NCBI GenBank assembly: GCA_009667805.1
Contig: CM019068.1
Coordinates: 8,171,682-8,235,681 of the forward strand
Direction of reading: 5' to 3'
Length of the DNA: 64,000 nt
Origin: Leptobrachium leishanense
Taxonomy: Eukaryota; Chordata; Amphibia; Anura; Megophryidae
The notes under the pieces were generated by a model. The model was not told where the DNA came from and did no database searches. It saw only the letters and a program-made list of their open reading frames with translations. The stretch's first letter is position 1, and every line of letters begins with the position of its first letter. Shown here piece by piece: positions 1-11,269 of the stretch. Position numbers and translations under genes: made by a program.

Positions 1-267
1 GTGAAGCAACTGGAATGCAAGTAGAGCGATTCCTAGCAGAGGCGGAGTCTGTGTAAAGGCCCAAAATATTGTGCTATATGGGCAAAAATAAGCCCCACCT
101 ACTAAGAAAACCCCACCCCTGAGGACCAGCCAAACTCAAAGCCGCACCCCCTTACGGGAATTAATACTCGAGTCGCATGAAGGATAAAGGTGAATATAGG
201 GAGGTTAGGGCAGAGGTTTGGAGTCCTGTGGGGAGACCAAGCCCAGGCTTCACTGCAGCACCAGAAC

Positions 268-392
268 CTTTTGAGAAGCTGGTAGAGACTTTCCACGGTG
301 AGTCGCCTGGTGTTCATGTCGTCCACCTGGATGAAAGCCAACTCTAAGGAGCCGTAGTTGTGCTTTATCATATTCTTGATGATTTCAGTCAG
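268..392 (-). CDS. EF-hand exon of EFCAB6-like gene (most 3' exon seen)
   Basis: Minus-strand exon with a strong acceptor (ttgtctcttccag) and a weaker donor (AAAAG/gttctg). It is open in phase 0 for 41 codons and ends with two spare bases, like most EF-hand exons of this gene. The product begins LTEIIKNMIK, contains the degenerate calcium-loop stretch VDDMNTRRLT and ends LYQLLK, a helix-loop-helix with too few acidic positions for a canonical calcium site. It resembles one of the last EF-hand units of EFCAB6. The preceding recognised exon (5817-5927) ends in phase 2, so at least one linker exon between them is not identified. Donor strength is the main uncertainty. Confidence 0.6.
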
Positions 393-636
393 CTGGAAGA
401 GACAATACGTGCTTGATTCGTTACCAGCCCTAGGGTGATGTGCTGCAGACCCTGTGGACATTCAGATCCTGGTCCTCACCTGCTCCAGACTTCTAGCATT
501 TGAGGAGCCGTGACTTTTAACAATGGTATTCGGTCTTTTACTGAATTCCGTCAAAACGGTCCTGGCTCCATCATAGAGGCTTATACTGTCATCACTGTAA
601 AACAGAACACGGAGCCGGGAATTATAAAGTGTATAT

Positions 637-2275
637 GTATCTCTGCCCCATCCCTCTGAACCTGATCATATCTCTGCCCCATCCCTCTGAACCCGATCAT
701 ATCTCCACCCCATCCCTCTGAACCCGATCGTATCTCCGCCCCATCCCTCTGAACCCGATCCGAACGCGATCGTATCTCTACCCCATCCCTCTGAACCTGA
801 TCGTATCTCTGCCCCATCCCTCTGAACCAAATTGTATCTCTGCCCCATCCCTCTGAACCCGATCGTATCTCTGCCCCATCCCTCTGAACCAGATCGTATC
901 TCTGCCCCATCCCTCTGAACCCGATCATATCTCTGCCCCATCCCTCTGAACCCGATCCGAACGCGATCGTATCTCTACCCCATCCCTCTGAACCTGATCG
1001 TATCTCTGCCCCATCCCTCCGAACGCGATCGTATCTCTACCCCATCCCTCTGAACCTGATCGTATCTCTGCCCCATCCCTCTGAACCTGATCGTATCTCT
1101 ACCCCATCCCTCTGAACCTGATCATATCTCTGCCCCATCCCTCTGAACCCGATCATATCTCTGCCCCATCCCTCTGAACCTGATCGTATCTCTGCCCCAT
1201 CCCTCTGAACCTGATCGTATCTCTGCCCCATCCCTCTGAACCAAATTGTATCTCTGCCTCATCCCTCTGAACCCGATCGTATCTCTGCCCCATCCCTCTG
1301 AACCCGATCATATCTCTGCCCCATCCCTCTGAACCTGATCGTATCTCTGCCCCATCCCTCTGAACCTGATCGTATCTCTGCCCCATCCCTCTGAACCAAA
1401 TTGTATCTCTGCCCCATCCCTCTGAACCTGATCATATCTCTGCCCCATCCCTCTGAACCAGATTGTATCTCTGCCCCATCCCTCTGAACCAGATCGTATC
1501 TCTGCCCCATCCCTCTGAACCTGATCGTATCTCTGCCCCATCCCTCTGAACCAGATTGTATCTCTGCCCCATCCCTCTGAACCCGATCGTATCTCTGCCC
1601 CATCCCTCTGAACCAGATCGTATCTCTGCCCCATCCCTCTGAACCAGATTGTATCTCTGCCCCATCCCTCTGAACCAGATTGTATCTCTGCCCCATCCCT
1701 CTGAACCAAATTGTATCTCTGCCCCATCCCTCTGAACCTGATCGTATCTCTACCCCATCCCTCTGAACCAGATCGTATCTCTGCCCCATCCCTCTGAACC
1801 TGATCGTATCTCTGCCCCATCCCTCTGAACCAGATCGTATCTCTGCCCCATCCCTCTGAACCTGATCATATCTCTGCCCCATCCCTCTGAACCAAATTGT
1901 ATCTCTGCCCCATCCCTCTGAACCAGATCGTATCTCTGCCCCATCCCTCTGAACCCGATCATATCTCTGCCCCATCCCTCTGAACCAAATTGTATCTCTG
2001 CCCCATCCCCCTGAACCTGATCATATCTCTGCCCCATCCCTCTGAACCTGATCATAACTCTGCCCCATCCCTCTGAACCCGATCATATCTCTGCCCCATC
2101 CCTCTGAACCCGATCATATCTCTGCCCCATCCCTCTGAACCAGATTGTATCTCTGCCCCATCCCTCTGAACCCGATCATATCTCTGCCCCATCCCTCTGA
2201 ACCTGATCGTATCTCTGCCCCATCCCTCTGAACCAAATTGTATCTCTGCCCCATCCCTCTGAACCAGATTGTATC
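637..2275. repeat. 31-bp minisatellite, about 53 copies
   Basis: Tandem units containing tctgccccatccctctgaac followed by a variable CC/CT/CA/AA GATCGT-type tail. The period is 31 bp, so the translation repeats every 31 residues and long stop-free frames arise on the minus strand with no coding meaning. A variant carrying an extra CCGAACGCGATCG stretch occurs near 755, 950 and 1020. The array lies in the intron between the 5.8-kb and 0.3-kb exons and ends abruptly at the next array. Confidence 0.95.
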
Positions 2276-3356
2276 TCGCGGCGCTCTGGGATACGCGGCG
2301 CTCTGGGATACGCGGCGCTCTGGGATACGCGGCACTCTGGGATACGCGGCACTCTGGGATACGCGGCACTCTGGGATACGCGGCGCTCTGGGATACGCGG
2401 CGCTCTGGGATATGTGGCGCTCTGGGATACGCGGCGCTCTGGGATACACGGCACTCTGGGATACGCGGCGCTCTGGGATACGCGGCGCTCTGGGATACGC
2501 GGCAAACTGGGATACGCGGCGCTCTGGGATACGCGGCGCTCTGGGATACGCGGCGCTCTGGGATACGTGGCGCTCTGGGATACGCGGCGCTCTGGGATAC
2601 GCGGCAAACTGGGATACGCGGCGCTCTGGGATACGCGGCGCTCTGGGATACGCGGCGCTCTGGGATACGTGGCGCTCTGGGATACGTGGCGCTCTGGGAT
2701 ACGCGGCGCTCTGGGATACGCGGCGCTCTGGGATACGCGGCGCTCTGGGATATGTGGCGCTCTGGGATACACGGCACTCTGGATACGCGGCACTCTGGGA
2801 TACGTGGCGCTCTGGGATACGCGGCGCTCTGGATACGTGGCGCTCTGGGATACGTGGCGCTCTGGGATACGCGGCGCTCTGGGATACGCGGCGCTCTGGG
2901 ATACGCGGCGCTCTGGGATACGCGGCGCTCTGGGATATGTGGCGCTCTGGGATACACGGCACTCTGGGATACGTGGCGCTCTGGGATACGCGGCGCTCTG
3001 GGATACGTGGAGCTCTGGGATACGTGGAGCTCTGGGATACGCGGCGCTCTGGGATACGCGGCGCTCTGGGATACGCGGCACTCTGGGATACGCGGCGCTC
3101 TGGGATACGCGGCGCTCTGGGATACGCGGCGCTCTGGGATACGCGGCACTCTGGGATACTCGGCGCTCTGGGATACTCGGCGCTCTGGGATACTCGGCGC
3201 TCTGGGATACGCGGCGCTCTGGGATACTCGGCGCTCTGGGATACTCGGCGCTCTGGGATACTCGGCGCTCTGGGATACGCGGCGCTCTGGGATACTCGGC
3301 GCTCTGGGATACTCGGCGCTCTGGGATACTCGGCGCTCTGGGATACGCGTCGCTCT
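2276..3356. repeat. 17-bp minisatellite, about 63 copies
   Basis: Unit gcggcgctctgggatac, with common variants ggcactc, ggcaaac, gtggcgc and, toward the right end, actcggcgc. Because 17 is not a multiple of three and the unit lacks stops, all frames stay open for more than 1 kb. Those reading frames are artefacts. The array abuts the 31-bp array directly, with no unique sequence between them. Confidence 0.95.
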
Positions 3357-3500
3357 GGGTCACTGTTATTTATCACATGGTGCAGAATGAATGTGATTGG
3401 CTTTTTCGTGTATTTTGAGATTTTTGGAGGAACCGATAGAAAGTCGCCAATAAGCCACAGACATCACAGGTCTAAATACGTTCCGCTACCTCCTGCTACA
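3357..3500. other. Unique intronic stretch before candidate plus-strand exon
   Basis: Unique sequence between the 17-bp array and a plus-strand ATG at 3501. No repeat or exon is recognised. The 20 bases before the ATG are pyrimidine-rich (cgctacctcctgctaca). Confidence 0.4.
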
Positions 3501-3572
3501 ATGTGGCTGCAATACGCTGTGACGCTGTGTGTCCTGCACTTCTCCTTATCAGCACTAGGTGTCAGGGTGGAG
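3501..3572 (+). CDS. Candidate first coding exon with a signal peptide (plus strand)
   Basis: An ATG opens 24 codons reading MWLQYAVTLCVLHFSLSALG then VRVE, and stops exactly at a good donor (GAG/gtaaga). The layout is that of a secretory signal peptide: short N-region, hydrophobic core, then small residues before a cleavage point. It lies antisense within an intron of the EF-hand gene. I recognise no family and found no second exon, so it may be a real secreted-protein start, a retained fragment, or chance. Confidence 0.3.
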
Positions 3573-3758
3573 GTAAGATACACACGTGATTTCCCATGAT
3601 TCACCAGATATTTGGAGGAATCTCCGCTGTCCAAATTTATGGCAATTCCTCCAGTAGACGAATGAAGGAATCCGCGCCTTGATGACACGAGCCGATCACA
3701 CGCGAACGAAAACCTCCTGCCATCGATTTGCTTTGGTTCCTGTCAGTGTAATTTGCAG
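3573..3758. other. Unique intronic sequence
   Basis: No repeat or convincing exon on either strand. The minus-strand frame across 3464-3688 has no good splice sites and no recognisable homology. Confidence 0.4.
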
Positions 3759-4598
3759 GTACCCCCCCTTGCAGGTATCCCCCCCCTTGCAGGTATCCCC
3801 CCCTTGCAGGTACCCCTCCCCCTTGCAGGTATCCCCCCCTTTCAGGTACCCCTCCCCCTTGCAGGTACCCCCCCTTGCAGGCACCCTCCCCCCTTGCAGG
3901 TACCCCTCCCCCTTGCAGGCACCCTCCCCCCCTTGCAGGTACCCTCCCCCCCTTGCAGGTATCTCCCCCTTGCAGGTATCTCCCCCTTGCAGGTATCTCC
4001 CCCCCCTTGCAGGTACCCCTCCCCCTTGCAGGTACCCTCCCCCTTGCAGGTACCCCTCCCCCTTGCAGGTATCTCCCCCTTGCAGGTACCCTCCCCCTTG
4101 CGGGTATCTCCCCCCCTTGCAGGTACCCCTCCCCCTTGCAGGTATCTCCCCCCCTTGCAGGTACCCCTCCCCCTTGCAGGTACCCTCCCCCTTGCGGGTA
4201 TCTCCCCCCCTTGCAGGTACCCCTCCCCCTTGCAGGTATCTCCCCCCCTTGCAGGTACCCCTCCCCCTTGCAGGTATCTCCCCCCCTTGCAGGTACCCTC
4301 CCCCTTGCGGGTATCTCCCCCCCTTGCAGGTACCCTCCCCCTTGCAGGTATCTCCCCCCTTGCAGGTACCCTCCCCCTTGCGGGTATCTCCCCCCCTTGC
4401 AGGTACCCTCCCCCTTGCAGGTATCTCCCCCTTGCAGGTACCCCTCCCCCTTGCGGGTATCTCCCCCCCCTTGCAGGTATCTCCCCCCCTTGCAGGTACC
4501 CTCCCCCTTGCAGGTATCTCCCCCCCCTTGCAGGTATCTCCCCCCCTTGCAGGTATCTCCCCCTTGCAGGTATCTCCCCCCCTTGCAGGTACCCCTCT
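3759..4598. repeat. Pyrimidine-rich CAG/GTA minisatellite, about 48 copies
   Basis: Imperfect 16-19 bp units of the form cccccttgcaggtatct or cccccttgcaggtacccct, varying in C-run length. Each unit on the plus strand looks like a vertebrate 3' splice site (pyrimidine tract, TTGCAG) joined directly to the GTA start of a 5' splice site. The array lies downstream of the candidate plus-strand exon at 3501-3572 and inside an intron of the minus-strand gene. Confidence 0.93.
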
Positions 4599-5512
4599 TG
4601 GGGCTGAGCAGGTTATCGCGTCTCCCACGTGACTTATCGTGTCGCTGAGCGCGGCCTCCTCGTGGGATTCGCTTAGGCTGTGTAATAGGAGGGAGGTCTA
4701 TGTGTATGGATTTATACGGAGCCTCGTGACAAACAAGGAAAGATCTTTCAAAAAGAAACTAAGATACAGAAACATTTTGAGACAAAGTGCAAGGGGTTAC
4801 AGTCACACCATCTGCTGCGCCATCAACCATGAGGGACATAGACCAACCGATAACGAGGTGAGCCTGCGTTCTAGGATGACCCGAGGGCAGCGTGACCATC
4901 AAACTTTTAATCACGAGGTCACGATGCCTTAAATGGGGATCATTTTCTGGTGTCCTGGTTCTGGGAAGCCCAGTGTGGCAGGACAGGGTCAGAAACAGGA
5001 CTGTCACACCACAAACAGGACAGCTCGGAGGTCCAAGTCTCCACAGCGCGATCTTCTGGCTGTAATATCACACGTACCTCACACTGTCACCATTTACACC
5101 GGCTGATATCATCGCTTACTGCTCTGATGGTGAAGAACCTCAGTGCCCCAACTGATTCAGAGCTACTGTACATGTCCCATGATGCTCTACTAGCCTCAAG
5201 TGTGTCCACACGTAATGAGACATGTAGTTCCAAAACAAGTGGGGTGCCGAGGCTCACTGATTGTATGATGTATGTGTGTGGACCATGTTGCTCTCATGGC
5301 CCATGGAAATGCCAGGGTTTGTCACTGAGGAGACAACCCAGGGTTTAGGTCACTGATCTCCAACAATGGCGCAGAAGTGGAATGCATGCTACATGATGCT
5401 CATCATGACCATCGCTGTTGAAGGACAAGTTCAGAACAGCTTGGATGGGGACAGAGATACTTACCAGTGCCGATGGATGGACATGTATTGTGGGTTCACT
5501 GTATAGATCATT
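4599..5512. other. Intronic sequence with no recognised feature
   Basis: Mostly unique sequence. A minus-strand frame across about 4759-5060 follows a possible acceptor (gatattacag), but no donor or EF-hand pattern supports it. Near 5380 there is a short CATCATGACCATCG stretch without clear meaning. The missing linker exon of the EFCAB6-like gene may lie here. Confidence 0.4.
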
Positions 5513-5648
5513 GGGGCTGTCAAACTCCAGCTCCCCCAGATGTTTCTGAACTGCAACCCCCATGATTCCCTAAACTTCTATTGCATGGGGAAGAATTCTG
5601 GATATTGTAGGACTCAGCATCTGGGGGGGGCGCGAGTTTGACAGCCCT
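5513..5648. mobile_element. Short inverted-repeat element (copy 1 of 3)
   Basis: A 136-bp palindrome-like element bounded by ggggctgtcaaactc and gagtttgacagccct, with an interior that reads ccagatgtttctgaact and its partial complement. Relatives lie at 10779-10915 and 39299-39432. It is a MITE-like dispersed family of unknown superfamily. No target duplication could be fixed. Confidence 0.7.
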
Positions 5649-5816
5649 GATTTAGATATATGTAACATGGTGACCACCCCGTCCACTGACCGCCTCTTGT
5701 TGGCCGGAGTAGCTGGTTTGGAGGCTGAAACTATGGGAATCTTGGTTGGTATAAGGGAGGTACATACGCCATAAAAAGGCGACAACACTGGCATCTTGGC
5801 CAACAAAATCCTGTAC

Positions 5817-5927
5817 CTGCTATCAATTCTGGCCATAAAGTCCAGGTATCGGACGCCGCCGTGATGATCGGTGGGCAGCTTCTCCAGCAAACGGGCAAAC
5901 TCTGCATCTGTGACGGTTATGCCGTAC
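5817..5927 (-). CDS. EF-hand exon of EFCAB6-like gene
   Basis: Acceptor ttcgtcccctag and donor AGCAG/gtacag bound a 111-bp exon (1 + 36 codons + 2). It starts YGITVTDAEF and contains LLEKLPTDHHGGVRYLDFMA, the exiting helix and second half of an EF-hand. This corresponds well to the EFCAB6 stretch with the pattern L-x-D-x-x-F-x-x-L then G-x-x-x-Y-x-D-F. The single leading G completes an Arg codon with the AG left by exon 10966-11144. The calcium-loop acidic residues are largely replaced, so this unit is probably structural. Confidence 0.82.
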
Positions 5928-6099
5928 CTAGGGGACGAAAATTACAACCAGTAATGATTAGAGCGGAGGCGCCTGCATGTCAACGACGCGCTGAGGCCTC
6001 TTTTACAGCTCACGACCAGCAGAGAAAACACACACAGCGCACAGATTAATGTCTACATGGTGCAAAAAGGCACGCGGGCAGCCGGGCCGACACGGGCAA
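5928..6099. other. Intron start upstream of the L2 LINE
   Basis: Unique sequence. Nothing recognised. Confidence 0.4.
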
Positions 6100-7531
6100 A
6101 ACACTCATTAAGGAGGATACACGGGAATAAATACACAACGACCTCCTAACTGCTAAAAAACACGGCCACTATTCTATTCTCATCCTGCTTGACCTCACGG
6201 CTGCTTTTGACACTGTTGACCACCCCCTCCTTCTACAGACCCTCAACTCTCTCTGTCTCGGTGACACTGCACTTGCTTGGGTTGACTCCTATTTATCCAA
6301 CAGGTCCTTCTGTGTGTCCTTTGCTGGAAACTCCTCCTCCTCATTGCCTCTATCTGTTGGTGTACCTCAAGGCTCTGTCCTTGGTCCTCTGCTCTTTTCC
6401 ATCTACACCTCCTCCCTGGGCAAAATCATCAACAGCTTTGGCTTTAATTACCACCTCTACGCTGATGACACTCAGATCTACCTCTCTACCCCTGATCTCT
6501 CTCTCCTTGTCCTTTCAAAAGTCAGTGACTGTTTATCTGGCATCTCCTCCTGGATGGCCTCCCACCACCTAAAGATCAACATGTCAAAGACTGAGCTCCT
6601 ACTTATTCCTCCCTCCAATGCCTCCCCACCTCCTGACTTCTCTATCACGGTGGAGGGTATCACCATCTCCCCATCAAACCAAGTTCGCTGACTTGGAGTT
6701 ACACTTGACTCTGCTCTTTCCTTCATCCCCCACATCCAGTCTCTTTCCTCCTCCTGCCGATACCAACTGCGTAATATTTCCAGAATTCGGCCATTTCTTA
6801 CCGCTGTCACCACAAAACAACTCATACACGCCCTGGTAATCTCCCGACTCGACTATTGCAATAATCTCTTATCTGGCCTCCCTCTGTCCCGCCTCTCCCC
6901 CCTACAATCCATCCTGAACGCCTCCGCCAGGCTAATTCACCTCACTCGCCGCTCTGTCTCTGCCGCTCCCCTCTGCGAGTCCCTTCACTGGCTCCCCATC
7001 CACTGCAGAATTAAGTTCAAAATCCTTATCCTTACCTACAAAACCCTCACTAACTCAGCTCCCCGCTACCTGTCCTCACTAATCACCAAATACACCCCAG
7101 CCCGCTCCCTAAGGTCAAACAGTGACCTGCGCCTAGCTTCTCACCGCATCACCTCTTCCCATGATAGACTGCAGGATTTCTCACGCGCAGCCCCCACTCT
7201 CTGGAACGCTCTCCCTCGTACTGTCAGACTTTCCCCTAACTTCTCTTCCTTCAAACGCTCCCTTAAAACATTCCTATTTAGGGAAGCCTACCCCCCGACT
7301 CACTGACACAACCATCAATCACTCTCACCTTACAGTCCTCTCCTCCTGTTTCCAACCCCAACCCTCCTAGATTGTGAGTTCCTACGGGAATAGGGCCCTC
7401 ATCTCCTCCTGTACTGTTTGTCAAATGTTGTTCAATGTATTGTAACCCTGTCTATACTGTGCTTATTGTACAGCGCTGCGGAATATGCTGGCGCTTTATA
7501 AATAAAGAATAATAATAATAATAATAATAAC
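6100..7531 (+). mobile_element. 5'-truncated L2-clade LINE with 3' tail
   Basis: Truncated non-LTR retrotransposon running from reverse transcriptase to its 3' end. After the frame ends near 7305, a 3'UTR follows that includes ctcctagattgtgagttcct, then the frog-type tail gcgctttataaataaagaat and (AAT)n at 7505-7531. The same tail type appears as a short fragment at 41318-41370 in the opposite orientation, and the 3'UTR stretch is the source of the 39-bp array at 33.8-39.2 kb. Confidence 0.88.
6143..7306 (+). pseudogene. L2 LINE reverse transcriptase fragment (one in-frame stop)
   Basis: One frame carries the C-terminal two thirds of an L2/CR1-group ORF2 protein: [25 protein letters not shown], the catalytic YADD (near 6453), LVISRLDYCN, LHWLPI, and the terminal APTLWNALP and LKTFLF motifs. 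The frame is interrupted by TGA at 6689-6691, where the family normally has Trp in W-L-G-V. The endonuclease and the start of RT are missing. It is a dead copy inside a host intron. Confidence 0.88.
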
Positions 7532-8670
7532 AGTCTGCACGGGGCCCGACCATCACGCGGAGACCCGCTCTATGGTTACCTTTTCTCTATTATCGCTCGG
7601 AAGTCTTGCTGCGTTATAGCGTTTCTGTGCTTTGTATCGGCGCTCCTATAAAAAGAGGAAAAAAGGGCCGTCACGAATGTGTCCTGGGGGAGGGGCGCGA
7701 GTAAAAAGGGGTAGACACATTTAAAAGAATTATGCAAAGCGTCTTTTTCTGCCACGTCGAATCGGAGCGTTTTTTTTTTTGTCTGGCGTCTTTTTTTGAT
7801 GCATCTTTTTTACCCGCGTTATTTCGGTGATAAACCAATCACAAAGCGCATTATTAATTATTTCTAATATCAGAGAATTAAGGATATGATCAGGGAGTGT
7901 CGCGCGGTGTCATGGGTTCCTAATGACCCAGGACGGGTCCCCCAGGCGATCAGTGACTGCAGGACATCAGGCGTCGTGCATTTCACCAGGCACATCATTC
8001 ACAAAGACCACCAGGAGACAGGTGCGTTGAGAAGTCCCATTGGCCAGGACCCCGCAAAGGCCCTGAGCAACCCTACACCCCACCCAGCGACATAGCCAAA
8101 AATGTAAGTAGACCATCGTTCCAGCACCCAAACACCGCGCTCCATATAGAGACCCAGAGCTTGATTTATTTCCACCCGATGGCTGAAATCAAGACCTTTT
8201 TTGTCCAATTTCCGTCCATTTTCAGAGATTCGGGTTTAGCGGCATCTTGATTCTCAATGAAAATTCAAACCAAAATTCGTCTTTTAATGGAAATATCAGC
8301 TTTAATCGATTCAATTTTGCCGATTTCTGGAAAAAAATTACACATGCTAAAAGTTGCCAAAAATGGATTTTCTGGCAGAAAAATAGAGGGAATAAGGCGG
8401 AAATCTCTCCATAAAGATTGCATTTTTCTACTAGCCATGTTTAAAGGCACAAATCGGTAAGATGCTGCCGAATGTAAGCTTTCCCGGCTGTTTCACCGCC
8501 CAGATTTTTTTTGGACCAGCTTCATTTTTCATTTATCGGCTTGGCCAGATTTTTTTCAACTGAATCAGCCAATATGTCGAAAAAAAACCCTACGAGCCCA
8601 AGAAGCTGATATTTATTTATTAAATGAAGTCCCTGCATGCATAGAGATGGAGAACTGAACTGAGAACAAG
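7532..8670. other. Intronic sequence, AT-rich, nothing coding
   Basis: Contains poly-T runs (7760-7830) and a stretch rich in aaattcg/tttgccg motifs (8200-8500) of the kind also seen at 62.9-63.8 kb, probably old interspersed repeat. No exon recognised. Confidence 0.4.
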
Positions 8671-9498
8671 CAGGGCCGGATTTGCATCTCAGGAGCCTGC
8701 AGGCGCAGCTAAAATCACCCCTAGCCAAAAAAAGAGAAACATTCCAAAATGACTTTTTAAATTTCCATTTTGGGGCAAACTAAGAAAACAAAAAAAATTT
8801 TAAAAAATTTTTAAGACCAGTTTCTCTCTGCATCAAATCTAAAGCAGGGGCAGAATCTGTTGCGTTAGTTGACTTAGTGCAGCGGCATTGTTTGTTTTAT
8901 ATGTAAAAGCATATATTGCCTCGGCCGTAGAACAGAGAAAAAAATACATATTGCATTTACTATTTTTACACATTCCATGGTCAGGTTTGTATCATTAATC
9001 CAGACTCTGACCTTTCCAATGACGCCTCACTTAACCTTGTGCGGTGTAACAATTCAGAGATGCAGGATCCAAAGTCCCCCTGTCTCTCCTTACTACAATG
9101 TCACGGTCTATGAAACAATGCATTGCATCATCAGCTTCACACTTGCTGGCAGTGCGGGAATTGAGAAGGTGAGCTAGCGCAGCATCACCTTGCGCTTTAT
9201 AATCGTAACCTGAATAATACTGCTGCATTAAAAAGAAAAAATAGGAGAAAGATATTTTATTTTTAAATAAATCTAACCTGGATATTTGGAATCACTGGAA
9301 AGGCCATAATCTGACCTTTCCAATGATACCTCATATGTCGCTCTAGCCCTTATGGTTCCAGAGATACAATATACAATCATATAGACCACTGTAAAACAAA
9401 AACAAAAAAACCTTTTTTACTTTACAGAGCAGGGCGCCCCCTTGTGGCAGGTGCCTGTAGGCACAAGCCTACTCTGCCTAGTTATAAATCCAGCCCTG
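8671..9498. mobile_element. hAT-like non-autonomous element
   Basis: Termini cagggccggatttg and caaatccagccctg-type (right end ttataaatccagccctg) form an inverted repeat. Flanks agaacaag and aagacaag agree at 6 of 8 positions, compatible with an old 8-bp hAT duplication. The interior shares several stretches (cagactctg...tccaatgac, gcagcattgttt, agagaaaaaaata) with the element at 41868-42850, so they are one family. No transposase frame. Confidence 0.65.
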
Positions 9499-10184
9499 AA
9501 GACAAGGTTGACCCTGAAGGAATTCAATGTTTTCTTTTTCAGTTGTTCCATCGTTTCTAAAGAATCTTCTCAGAAATGTGATAATACGGAAAAATGGCCC
9601 CGAATTTACTGCCAGTCACGCACCGGAAGGAACCGAGGAGAGATCTGAAATCCTCATGGAAAAGCCAGGCCAGCTTCTCTTCTAAAACGCCGGTGGTAGA
9701 GTGGGAGTTTGGAGAAGTCCTCTTTTCCGACCTGTTTAAAAATGAGAACGGACTTAAAAAGTGACGGATTGGGGAAAAGGAGAATTACTTTTTACAAAAA
9801 ATAGCCATTATCTGTGTGATGCATATTTTTTCAATAAAGTTTGATTCTTATGTTTATGGCGAGCCGTCCACTGGGTCTGAAGACACATGACCGTCTTGGT
9901 CGTCAGACTACGGACAACCTAATCGTACAACCTGGATCAACCACTGCAAGCAACTATGGGCGACCCAGGAAGACCGCTAGATAGACCGCCGAATGCCGCC
10001 GCAGACCGCCGGACTGCAGTAAAAAAAAAAAAAGAGGCTGCCGAACGCTGCCAAAGACCGCCAGACTGCAGGGAGAAAAAAACACTGCCGAACGCTGCCA
10101 AAGACCACCGGACTGCAGAAGAAAAAACAACAAAAAAAAACCTGATCTGCTATTCTTCTAAAAGGTGTCTAAACCAATGAAAAT
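9499..10184. other. Intronic sequence with a short A-rich tandem motif
   Basis: At 9970-10135 three imperfect copies of agaccgccggactgcag are separated by A-runs. Nothing else recognised. Confidence 0.4.
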
Positions 10185-10490
10185 GCATTAAAATGTGTCT
10201 AAATAATAAAAAAGGTCCTTTAAAAAATAATAAAAAAGGCCTGTTACAGAATAAAAAAAAATGTATTTTTAAAAATAAATAGGAATCACAAATTTCATCA
10301 ACAAATACCAAAAGACGTTCAGAAAAATATTTATATCAAATGGTTTGTTGAAAATGAAAAGAATAAACGCTTTAATAAAAAATAAAAACGTTAATATTTT
10401 TTTAACATTGAATCCTTTGGGATTCTCCTGTTTGAACCTGTAGAGCTGAATCACGGAATATCGGGGCGTTCCTCTGACACGTCGGTGCCG
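10185..10490. repeat. Dispersed A-rich repeat (copy 1)
   Basis: Contains aaaatgtgtctaaataataa, ggtcctttaaaa, a gttacagaataa block and acattgaatcct. The same order of blocks recurs at 63325-63560, so this is a dispersed family, class unknown. Confidence 0.6.
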
Positions 10491-10778
10491 CTGCAGGTTT
10501 TAGGTACAAATCTCTGACTGTGAAAGATTTTAGGTCCCGGGTTTCCATCGATTGGTTTGTGAGTAAAGATTACAATCCCTTCCAGTTCTCTGATTGGATT
10601 TGACCGGCCAGTGCAACGCTAGCACCAGCCTTACATGGTCAAGCTGGGATCCTTTGATCTTCACAGTGGACCTCGACCATTGCAGCTGCCCGGTTATTTG
10701 GCAGTTTGCCAAACATCTAGCCGGGGCCTCGTCAGCAGTTAAAATATCTGAAATGTGAATCTTTCTAAATTCGAAACC

Positions 10779-10915
10779 AGGACTGTCAATCTCTGACCTC
10801 CCAGATGTTTCTGAACTACAACTCCCATGATACCCTGGCCATCTAATGCATTCAAAGAATTCTGGGAAATGTAGGCATCATTCTCTGGGGGGGGGGCTGT
10901 GAATTTGACAGCTCT
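10779..10915. mobile_element. Short inverted-repeat element (copy 2 of 3)
   Basis: Same family as 5513-5648, with the shared interior cagatgtttctgaactacaa and ends gactgtcaatctc / gaatttgacagctct. Confidence 0.65.
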
Positions 10916-10965
10916 GCTCTAAACCATACAGCCTCTTCCTTTCAGTAGCCGCCGGTGTCGCATAC

Positions 10966-11144
10966 CTGTCTGTGTAGGTCACCCCGTCCCTGCCCCTGGC
11001 CTGCACATGTTGTAGAAACTCCAGGTAGTTGACATCGGGCATCGCTTCATCAAGGCCACAGCGGCAAAGAAACCGGTCAAGGTGGTCTATGGGAAGCGTA
11101 AGACTAAACGTTTCCAGGACTTTCAGGAAATCTTTTTTTGTCGC
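10966..11144 (-). CDS. EF-hand exon of EFCAB6-like gene
   Basis: A 179-bp exon between acceptor ttgtattttcctgaag and donor GACAG/gtatgc. It begins ATKKDFLKVLETFSLTLP, continues with LDRFLCRCGL and VNYLEFLQHVQ, and ends DGVTYTD plus two bases. Joined in phase 0 to the previous exon, which ends DPQRTGK, it completes an EF-hand whose loop lies across the exon boundary. It then gives the paired second hand. The pattern follows the EFCAB6 pair (helix, F-x-x-L-x-x-F, N-Y-x-x-F-L). This is one of the most persuasive exons in the window. Confidence 0.87.
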
Positions 11145-11269
11145 CTTCAGGAAAATACAACATACAACAGAGGGGAATCGTGTGAGTAAATGGGTAGTAA
11201 GTGATAAATAGTAACTATTACAACGATATCCTGAACCCAAAAATACCAAGGATCAAACAGAAAATCCCA

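Noticed and set aside
637..2275. CRISPR array
   Set aside because: Repeats are contiguous without unique spacers, in vertebrate intronic DNA without cas genes.
2052..3599. Very long open frames (334-453 codons) across the 31-bp and 17-bp arrays
   Set aside because: Stop-free repeat units whose length is not a multiple of three keep all frames open; there are no splice sites, no conserved domain, and frames overlap on both strands.
4759..5060. Missing linker exon between 5817 and 392
   Set aside because: An acceptor-like gatattacag exists, but no donor with the required phase and no recognisable sequence.
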